The position numbers and the translations under genes are program-made. The notes beneath the pieces were generated by a model. It ran no database searches. It saw only the letters and a program-made list of their open reading frames with translations, and was not told the origin of the DNA. This document shows, one piece after another, positions 57,926 to 64,000 of a DNA stretch of 64,000 nucleotides. The stretch comes from Moraxella sp. VT-16-12 (lineage in GTDB: Bacteria; Pseudomonadota; Gammaproteobacteria; Pseudomonadales; Moraxellaceae). The stretch lies in contig NZ_NKHK02000001.1 in assembly GCF_002224245.2 (NCBI RefSeq), positions 62,001 to 126,000 of the forward strand, given 5' to 3'. Every line of letters starts with the position of its first letter. The first letter of the stretch is position 1.

Positions 57926-58915
57926 GTGTCATTACCCCGTCATCATATTCATCTTGCTTGCGTTGCTGAGGACTTGGCATTAAGAAATGCCCAAGATGAT
58001 TTGGCGATATTTGCCGAAGGGCGGGCTTTTTTGACCAGAGACCTGTTTGCCAGTCGTGCTCGCTCTGCTAATTATAGTTGGCGGTGTATCAATGATTGCG
58101 ATGTGGTGGTGATGATGGTTGGTGAAAGTTATGGCAGTACCAACCCATCTGGGGTCAGTCAGCTGCATTTAAGTTATAGTAATGCTCGCACCACCAAAAA
58201 ACCCATGGTAATACTCATTCATCGCTCAGCATCGCAGACCGCAGACCGCAATTTGGCTGATTTTGTCAAGCTGATTGAGACCCAAGTGAGTGAGTCGGTA
58301 AGTTATTTTGATGAAAGCAAAAATCTAATCTCTATTTTAGAGGCAACGGTCGGTAAACTGCTTTTGGAGCAGGAGCGTAACAAACAGGCACTGATTACTG
58401 AGATTCCTGTGTTGCCCAAGCTAATGCCGACCATTCATGAGTTAAAAACCCCCCAAATTAATGAAATGCGTGCCAAAAAGCACATTGGTTATGGCTTAAG
58501 ACCTGCACTGCTATTGGATAATGAGTTTGATGTGGGTTGTACGGCTCATGCGTTTCAAGGTGGGACACTGATTGACGTGGCGTTTAGTTTTAGATTGACG
58601 TGGCGAGAGGTTATTGGTGCATTGATGCAGATGGGTGTGCCTTTTTCATCGCAGGGGCTGACTCGATGTCTTAACGAACGTATTGACAAACAGCAGGCTC
58701 ATGATATGATAGTACAGACATATCCCAAAGTCCATGCCGTCAGTCGTCATCAAGTGGTAAAATCAGAAGCTTTGTGGATTCAAGATGAATTGCAGTTGGC
58801 AGGACATATCGTACCCATAGACCCTAATGGTGCAAGCACGTTGTGGGAAATCAGCCCAAGTGCCAAAAACGCCATTAGCCCCCTTAAAAAGGAGAGTAGC
58901 CATGACCAATCATGA
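57926..58915 (+). CDS. DUF4062-domain protein
   Basis: 329 residues with a GTG start at 57926 preceded by GAGAGG at five bases. Residues 1 to about 150 match DUF4062 (HIHLACVAEDLALRNAQDDL, INDCDVVVMMVGESYGSTNPSGVSQLHLSYSNARTTKKPMVILIH), a TIR/SEFIR-like Rossmann fold often fused at the N-terminus of signalling or defence ATPases. Here there is no ATPase. The C-terminal half (about 190-329) is a separate domain with no assigned family. The last 14 bp overlap the next small gene, so they are coupled. Function unknown. Confidence 0.75.
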   Translation: MSLPRHHIHLACVAEDLALRNAQDDLAIFAEGRAFLTRDLFASRARSANYSWRCINDCDVVVMMVGESYGSTNPSGVSQLHLSYSNARTTKKPMVILIHRSASQTADRNLADFVKLIETQVSESVSYFDESKNLISILEATVGKLLLEQERNKQALITEIPVLPKLMPTIHELKTPQINEMRAKKHIGYGLRPALLLDNEFDVGCTAHAFQGGTLIDVAFSFRLTWREVIGALMQMGVPFSSQGLTRCLNERIDKQQAHDMIVQTYPKVHAVSRHQVVKSEALWIQDELQLAGHIVPIDPNGASTLWEISPSAKNAISPLKKESSHDQS

Positions 58916-59093
58916 TAAGTTATTAGATGGATTAGATGAACTAACAGACACCATGCACCAAGCCGAAAAAAAACGCACCTTAGAGGAGCAAGTGGCTTAT
59001 TTAAAATCAAAAGGCATTGACCCATCAAAAACTTATGCCAAATGGGACGATGACAAAGACGATTGGGACGATGACTGGCATGATGATAAGTAA
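58902..59093 (+). CDS. Small acidic protein, unknown function
   Basis: 63 residues: a helical N-terminal part (LLDGLDELTDTMHQAEKKRT) and a strikingly acidic tail of Asp, Trp and Lys (KWDDDKDDWDDDWHDDK). AAAAAGGAGAG lies about ten bases before the ATG. It overlaps the end of the DUF4062 gene by 14 bp. No family known to me; the acidic Trp/Asp tail could bind metal or mimic nucleic acid, which is speculation. Confidence 0.7.
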   Translation: MTNHDKLLDGLDELTDTMHQAEKKRTLEEQVAYLKSKGIDPSKTYAKWDDDKDDWDDDWHDDK

Positions 59094-59162
59094 CTGTTAA
59101 ATGGTTGATTGTATTAAAATTTGAGCTTATTTACTGTTTACTTACTATTGAGTTATCAAAAT

Positions 59163-59192
59163 AAAAGGCGAACATTGTTGTCGCCTTTTTTG
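59163..59192. terminator. Terminator after the DUF4062 pair
   Basis: AAAAGGCGA/TCGCCTTTT (9-bp stem, 9-base loop) then TTTGTG; the A-run on the left lets it serve argJ on the minus strand too. Confidence 0.8.
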
Positions 59193-59202
59193 TGATTAAA
59201 AT

Positions 59203-60420
59203 TTAGCTGCGATAGTCGGCGTTAATTTTGACATAATCATAAGACAAATCACAAGTATAAACCGTATCGGTGGCATTGCCTTGACCTAAATCAATGGTGA
59301 TGGTGATTTGTGGGCGACTCATGACCGCTTGCCCTTGTTCTTCGGTATAAGCTGGGTTTAATCCCCCTGCTTGACAAATCATCACATCATCCAGATGGAT
59401 ATTTACCTGTGATGGGTCTATTTTTACCCCAGCATTACCAATACTTGCCACAATACGCCCCCAGTTGGGGTCAGAGGCAAAAAACGCTGTCTTAACAAGG
59501 GGGGAGTGAGCCACCGCATAGGCAACTTTGGTACAGTCATCGCTTGTCTGCCCGCCAGTAACCGTGATGGTGATAAATTTGGTTGCTCCTTCGCCATCTT
59601 TGACGATTTTTGTGGCAAGGTCAATAAATACGTCTGCTAAAGCATCAAATAAAGCTTGATAATGGGGGTGGCTTTCATCATCAATGAGCGGTGCGTGAAG
59701 GGCTTTGGCGGTAGCGGTTAATGTACAGCAATCGTTGGTGGAAGTATCACCATCAATGCTAATGCGGTTAAAACTTTGCTCGGTCAGACAAGCAAGCATA
59801 CGCTGTAATAGTTTGGGGGTGATGTGTGCGTCTGTCGCCACAAAACCAAGCATGGTTGCCATATTTGGGCGTATCATGCCTGCCCCTTTGCTGATGCCTG
59901 TGATGTGGTATGTGGTGTCATCAATGGTGATTTGACGGCTTGCCACTTTTGGGCGAGTGTCAGTGGTCATGATGGCATAAGACGCCTGCTCCCAGTTATT
60001 GGGGCTAAGATTGGCAAGGGCATCAGGTAGGGCGTTGATGATGCGTTCATCAGGCAGGCTCTCACCGATGACCCCTGTGGAAAAAGGCAAAATCTCTTGG
60101 GGGGTGCATTCACCCAGCTTTGATAAGGCTTGGCAGGTGTTGGTGGCTTTGGTGATACCATCTTGACCTGTGCCAGCGTTGGCGTTGCCTGTGTTGATGA
60201 GTAAAAATTTGGGGCAAGCCTGAGTGATGTGTTCTTTGGCAATGATGACAGGAGCGGCACAAAACGCATTTTGAGTGCTCACTAGGGCTGTGCTGGCGGT
60301 GTCAGCAAATTTAAAGACAGTCAAATCATCACGGTTTGGGTAGCGAACGTGTGCTTTGGCGACACCTATCTCTACGCCATCAATGGGGTAAATGCTGTCA
60401 GGTAAACTAAAATCATTCAT
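59203..60420 (-). CDS. argJ: Bifunctional ArgJ (glutamate N-acetyltransferase / ornithine acetyltransferase)
   Basis: 405 residues. The self-cleavage site is clear: GAGMIRPNMATMLGFVATDA, with cleavage expected before the Thr of ATML, giving alpha and beta chains. TGVIGESLPDERI, SFNRISIDGDTSTNDCC and DPNWGRIVASIGNAGV are also typical. It recycles the acetyl group in arginine synthesis. It lies 29 bp after the PBP1a gene in the same direction. Confidence 0.96.
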   Translation of the reverse strand: MNDFSLPDSIYPIDGVEIGVAKAHVRYPNRDDLTVFKFADTASTALVSTQNAFCAAPVIIAKEHITQACPKFLLINTGNANAGTGQDGITKATNTCQALSKLGECTPQEILPFSTGVIGESLPDERIINALPDALANLSPNNWEQASYAIMTTDTRPKVASRQITIDDTTYHITGISKGAGMIRPNMATMLGFVATDAHITPKLLQRMLACLTEQSFNRISIDGDTSTNDCCTLTATAKALHAPLIDDESHPHYQALFDALADVFIDLATKIVKDGEGATKFITITVTGGQTSDDCTKVAYAVAHSPLVKTAFFASDPNWGRIVASIGNAGVKIDPSQVNIHLDDVMICQAGGLNPAYTEEQGQAVMSRPQITITIDLGQGNATDTVYTCDLSYDYVKINADYRS

Positions 60421-60449
60421 CAGTCATATCCTTGGTTTGTTAATCACTG

Positions 60450-63104
60450 TTATTCAGCAGGAACGTCTTCGCCATCCCCTTCGGCAATCACCGCACCAGC
60501 AGGCAAGCTGACCATGTCGTTTTGCAAGCTGTCTGTGGCAGATGGGGCGTTTTGGTTACTCTCTTCTATGGCTTGGGCGATTTCGCTTTCATTATCATCG
60601 GTGATGTTGATGACTTTTTGGGTGGCTTTTTCGCTTTTTGCGACGTTGGCTTCTGAAACCCATTGGGTGGGCTTGCCTTTTAGCTGACCGCTCATAAAAC
60701 GAACCCATACAGGCAAAGCAAGTGTGCCACCAAAGGCTCTTGCCCCTAACGATGCAGGGTCATCATAACCCATCCACACAACCGCCACATTGGTGGGGTG
60801 TACTCCTGCAAACCAAACGTCTTTGGCTCGGTTGGTTGTTCCTGTTTTACCACCAATGTCCGAGCGACCCAAGGCACGAGCTTTGGTGGCAGTCCCCCCC
60901 ATGACCACACTGCGGAGCATACCTGCCATCTGATAGGCGGATTTGGCAGATAGGATACGGGGAGCTTGTTCAGCGACGGTGTATTGAATGGCTTGTTTGG
61001 GTCTTAGACGGTCAAAAATCGGCTGAGCATCTAGCTCTGGGTGCTGCTGGCGAGCTAAGTTTTGTGCCTTGATGATGTCTGTATTGGGCATAAACTCAGC
61101 GACATCTTGCGGGTCGGTTTTATTGGTTTTATCGGTTTTGGCTGATTTTTTGTTTTGTTTGGTTTGTTTGTCTTCTTTGTCTGGTTTGTTATCTTCGGCG
61201 GTTTCGGTTGGAAGTGGTTCTTTACCAAAATTATCAAGCAGTTTGGCGTTGGTTTGGCTTAATGTTTTGTTAAAACAGATGGCACAGGCTTGGGCAGGGT
61301 TTGCTTGATAAATGGTGTTGCTATCAAAGTTATAAATACGTTCAATAAAATAAGGCTGTATGCGATGACCGCCATTAACAAAGGTGGCATAAGAAGTCGC
61401 CATTTGTAGGGGGGTGGCATCTGTTGCCCCAAGTGCCAACGTATAAGAAGCTGGCAGACGCTCTTTTTCTAAGCCAAATTGCGACAGCATTTCGTGGGTG
61501 CGTTCCATGCCAACGCCCTGCATGATGCGAATGGACGGTAAGTTACGAGAAAACGCCAATGCGTTACGCATACTGACCGCCCCACCAAATCCGCCCCCAG
61601 CGTTTTTAGGTCGCCAACTGCCGATACGCAGTGGGGCATTTGAGATGACGCTATCGGGGGTGTATTTTTTGGTTTCTAAGGCAGCAGCATAAATGAGTGG
61701 TTTGATGATAGAACCCGGTTGGCGATAGCCTTGGGTGGCACGGTTAAATTTGCTATGATAAAAGTTAAAACCGCCCACCAAAGCAATCAACGCCCCATTT
61801 TGGGGATTGAGCGAGACTAATGCCCCTTGTACACGTGTGGGTTGAGTGATTTTCCAATGACTGCCTGTGTTGATGACGCGCACGATGTTGCCAACTTGAA
61901 TGCGTTTTGGGGTGTCTTTTTTTGGGTCGCCGTCTATGCGGTTTTTGCCAAGATGTTTGGTTGCCCAAGGTAGCCCCGGTCCTGCAACTTTGATTTTTTC
62001 GCCTGATTGTAGCTGTACTTCATAGGTACTACCTAGCACGCGTGTTACTTTGGCAGGAAGCATGTTATCAAAAGGGCGAAAATTTTTTAAGTCGCCTTCT
62101 AGGGCTTCAACACCACGATAACCGCCGTGGTCATAGCCTTTTAAGCCTGCGATGACGGCTTTTTCTGCTTGTATTTGGTCATCACTGTTTACTGTCAGTT
62201 GCACTCGCCAACCACTGTCCATCACCTGCTCGCCGTATTTTTCCACCAGTGCTGAGCGTGCCATTTCGGCAATGTAGGGCATATTTAGGTCAAGTTTTTC
62301 TTTATATAGGTGCAAACCAATGTCTGCTTTAATGGCTTCATCATGCTGAGCTTGGGTGATAAAACCTTGTGAGAGCATACGCCCAATAATCCAGTTTCGT
62401 CTTTCTAGGGCGCGCGTGGGGTTATTGACAGGGTTAAAGGCAGATGGGGCTTTAGGCAGACCAGCGAGCATTGCCATTTCAGCGATGGTGAGATTTTCTA
62501 GTGATTTACTAAAATATTTTTTGGCAGCAGCACGAATGCCATACGCCCCTTCACCAAGATAAATTTTATTGACATAAAGTGTCAGAATTTCATTTTTTGT
62601 CAGTTCATTTTCAATTTTTCGTGCAATAAACAGTTCTGTTAATTTTCTTTCTATGGTTCGCTCTGAGCTTAAAAAATAATTTTTTGCCACCTGCATGGTG
62701 ATGGTTGAGCCACCTGTCTGTGTGTCATCACTGGTGGCAACTTCGGTTAAAGCACGCCCCAAACCCTTGATACTAATGCCCGTATGCTCATAAAAGGTGT
62801 CGTCTTCTGCTGCCAAAAATGCCTGAATCAAATGCTCAGGTAACTCTTCATACGCAACAGGTAAAGAGTATTTATTGCCATATTGACCGATTAATTTATT
62901 ATCAGCAGTGTAAATTTGGAGTGGCATTTGCAACTGCATGGTTTTGAGTTCTTTGACATTTGGTAAAGTGGGTTCTAGGTACATTGCCATACCATAAAAT
63001 CCGATGGGAAATGCTAAAATAAGAATCAAAATCAAGGCAAAAAGTGCCAAAATAAGCTTCAAAAATGCAGAAATCAGACGAACGGCAGTATTTGTTTGAG
63101 ACAT
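60450..63104 (-). CDS. mrcA: Penicillin-binding protein 1A
   Basis: 884 residues, class A PBP. Cytoplasmic tail, membrane anchor (LISAFLKLILALFALILILILAF), glycosyltransferase domain with the catalytic EDDTFYEHTGI, GGSTITMQVAKNYFL and RKLTELFIARKIE, then an OB-like insertion and the transpeptidase with Ser in PGSIIKPLIYAAAL, SRN in AFSRNLPSIR and KTG in GGKTGTTNRAKDVWFAG. A Lys/Asp-rich insertion (about 618-665) lies inside the transpeptidase domain. Divergent from pilM, as in other Pseudomonadales. Confidence 0.95.
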   Translation of the reverse strand: MSQTNTAVRLISAFLKLILALFALILILILAFPIGFYGMAMYLEPTLPNVKELKTMQLQMPLQIYTADNKLIGQYGNKYSLPVAYEELPEHLIQAFLAAEDDTFYEHTGISIKGLGRALTEVATSDDTQTGGSTITMQVAKNYFLSSERTIERKLTELFIARKIENELTKNEILTLYVNKIYLGEGAYGIRAAAKKYFSKSLENLTIAEMAMLAGLPKAPSAFNPVNNPTRALERRNWIIGRMLSQGFITQAQHDEAIKADIGLHLYKEKLDLNMPYIAEMARSALVEKYGEQVMDSGWRVQLTVNSDDQIQAEKAVIAGLKGYDHGGYRGVEALEGDLKNFRPFDNMLPAKVTRVLGSTYEVQLQSGEKIKVAGPGLPWATKHLGKNRIDGDPKKDTPKRIQVGNIVRVINTGSHWKITQPTRVQGALVSLNPQNGALIALVGGFNFYHSKFNRATQGYRQPGSIIKPLIYAAALETKKYTPDSVISNAPLRIGSWRPKNAGGGFGGAVSMRNALAFSRNLPSIRIMQGVGMERTHEMLSQFGLEKERLPASYTLALGATDATPLQMATSYATFVNGGHRIQPYFIERIYNFDSNTIYQANPAQACAICFNKTLSQTNAKLLDNFGKEPLPTETAEDNKPDKEDKQTKQNKKSAKTDKTNKTDPQDVAEFMPNTDIIKAQNLARQQHPELDAQPIFDRLRPKQAIQYTVAEQAPRILSAKSAYQMAGMLRSVVMGGTATKARALGRSDIGGKTGTTNRAKDVWFAGVHPTNVAVVWMGYDDPASLGARAFGGTLALPVWVRFMSGQLKGKPTQWVSEANVAKSEKATQKVINITDDNESEIAQAIEESNQNAPSATDSLQNDMVSLPAGAVIAEGDGEDVPAE

Positions 63105-63312
63105 AGCAGATTGGGGTAGTTAAAAATAAGTTTAAATGGTGTATTATACTCTTTATGTAAAGATTGCGTTACAAAAAATGTAGATTTATGCAAAAAGATA
63201 CAAAAAATTACTTCTAGGTATCTGCTAAGTGTAACGCTGTGTATCTTTATCACGATAACTTTTAAAATATACAATTTTTTTCGTCAAACTGCAAATATAA
63301 GGAATAAAGTCT

Positions 63313-64000
63313 GTGAGACTATTTACTCCCAAAGGTCGGCATCTCATAGGGCTAGATGTCAGTACCACGTCAGTAAAACTTGTTGAACTTCAAAAACAAC
63401 AAGGTGGGCTTTTGCTTAAATCTTATGGCATTGAGCCATTAGAGCCAGGCTGGGTCGTTGATAAAAATATCGTCAATAGCGAAGAAGTTGGCGAGGCGAT
63501 TGCACGTTTGGTACGCAGAACAGGTGTGGGCTCAAAAGAAGCTGCCACAGCAGTATCAGGCTCTGCGGTCATCACCAAAGTCATTGAAATGGAAGCGGAT
63601 TTGTCTGATTCTGACCGTGAAGCACAGATTCGTTTAGATGCTGAGCAATATATCCCTTATCCTTTGTCAGAGGTCAACCTAGATTTTGAAGTGCTGGGCA
63701 ATGCAAATGTTGAGAGCTTGGTTAGAGTATTGTTGGCAGCTTCTCGCTCTGAAAATGTGGACCAGCGTGTTGAGACACTTGCCATTGGTGGCTTAAATAC
63801 CAAAGTGATGGACGTGGAGTCTTATGCCATTGAGCGAGCATTTAGTTTGATGGTAGATACCCTGCCACATGAACCAAAAATAGTGGCATTGATTGATATT
63901 GGTCATAAACAAACCACGCTTTATATTGCCAAAGATGGTGAGTTTATTTATAGCCGTGAACAAGGTTTTGGTGGCGAACAACTGACCGAAGCCATCCAAA
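63313..64000 (+). CDS. pilM: Type IV pilus assembly protein PilM (5' part)
   Basis: A GTG at 63313 opens 229 codons to the window edge with no stop. It reads MRLFTPKGRHLIGLDVSTTS then VKLVELQKQ, an actin-like ATPase N-terminus, with later DAEQYIPYPLSEVNLDFEVL and IVALIDIGHKQTTLYI (second phosphate loop). PilM is the cytoplasmic adaptor of the type IV pilus alignment complex PilMNOP, used for twitching and DNA uptake. AAGGAA lies about 10 bases before the GTG. The remaining pil genes should follow outside the window. Confidence 0.93.
   Translation, partial: MRLFTPKGRHLIGLDVSTTSVKLVELQKQQGGLLLKSYGIEPLEPGWVVDKNIVNSEEVGEAIARLVRRTGVGSKEAATAVSGSAVITKVIEMEADLSDSDREAQIRLDAEQYIPYPLSEVNLDFEVLGNANVESLVRVLLAASRSENVDQRVETLAIGGLNTKVMDVESYAIERAFSLMVDTLPHEPKIVALIDIGHKQTTLYIAKDGEFIYSREQGFGGEQLTEAIQ

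Overview
The window looks like chromosome from a Moraxella species (Gammaproteobacteria, Moraxellaceae). Base composition is moderately AT-rich. Gene content and order fit: a 532-residue-type isocitrate lyase next to malate synthase G, Smc rather than MukB, type III pantothenate kinase fused in an operon with BirA, ilvI-ilvH-ilvC, pilM divergent from PBP1a, and a Cas12a whose closest remembered relatives are the Moraxella bovoculi Cas12a proteins. I cannot name the species.

Layout. (1) 1-4513: the start of an unknown gene, then an RNA-repair locus. A calcineurin-like phosphoesterase and a polynucleotide kinase-RNA ligase fusion are read leftwards. A divergent RtcR-type sigma-54 activator is read rightwards. 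Upstream of the ligase lies what appears to be a tRNA-mimicking non-coding RNA of about 235 nt, with a -24/-12-like promoter at its 5' end and twin 16-bp palindromes in the divergent region. (2) 4517-15483: housekeeping genes dedA, ribH, nusB, thiL, a secreted protein, pgpA, an SMR exporter, glmU, ubiC, aceA and glcB. (3) 15615-25539: a complete type V-A CRISPR-Cas locus: cas12a, cas4, cas1, cas2, a leader with a strong promoter, and an array of 64 repeats and 63 spacers. (4) 25552-34091: coaX-birA, a TSUP permease, an orphan membrane protein, smc and a MATE pump. (5) 34092-35510: a patch of decayed gene fragments (toxin-tail-like, small orphan, frameshifted outer-membrane protein). (6) 35515-64000: xerC, nitrilase, rpoN, hpf, small regulators, queG, ilvIHC, pirin, csp, etfBA, nadE, a lipoprotein, etfD, murI, a DUF4062 protein, argJ, PBP1a and the start of pilM.

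Two systems stand out. The type V-A locus looks intact and functional: all catalytic residues I checked are present, the repeats are nearly identical, and only the distal repeat is degenerate. It has an intrinsic terminator between the effector and the adaptation genes, and a 23-codon ORF that runs from the leader into the first repeat. The less familiar system is the RtcR-linked cassette at the left end. There the usual rtcBA genes are replaced by a kinase-ligase plus phosphoesterase, and the first product of the operon seems to be a Y-RNA-like/tRNA-like RNA whose acceptor stem carries a G3-U70 pair. The sigma factor needed by RtcR (rpoN) lies in the same window.
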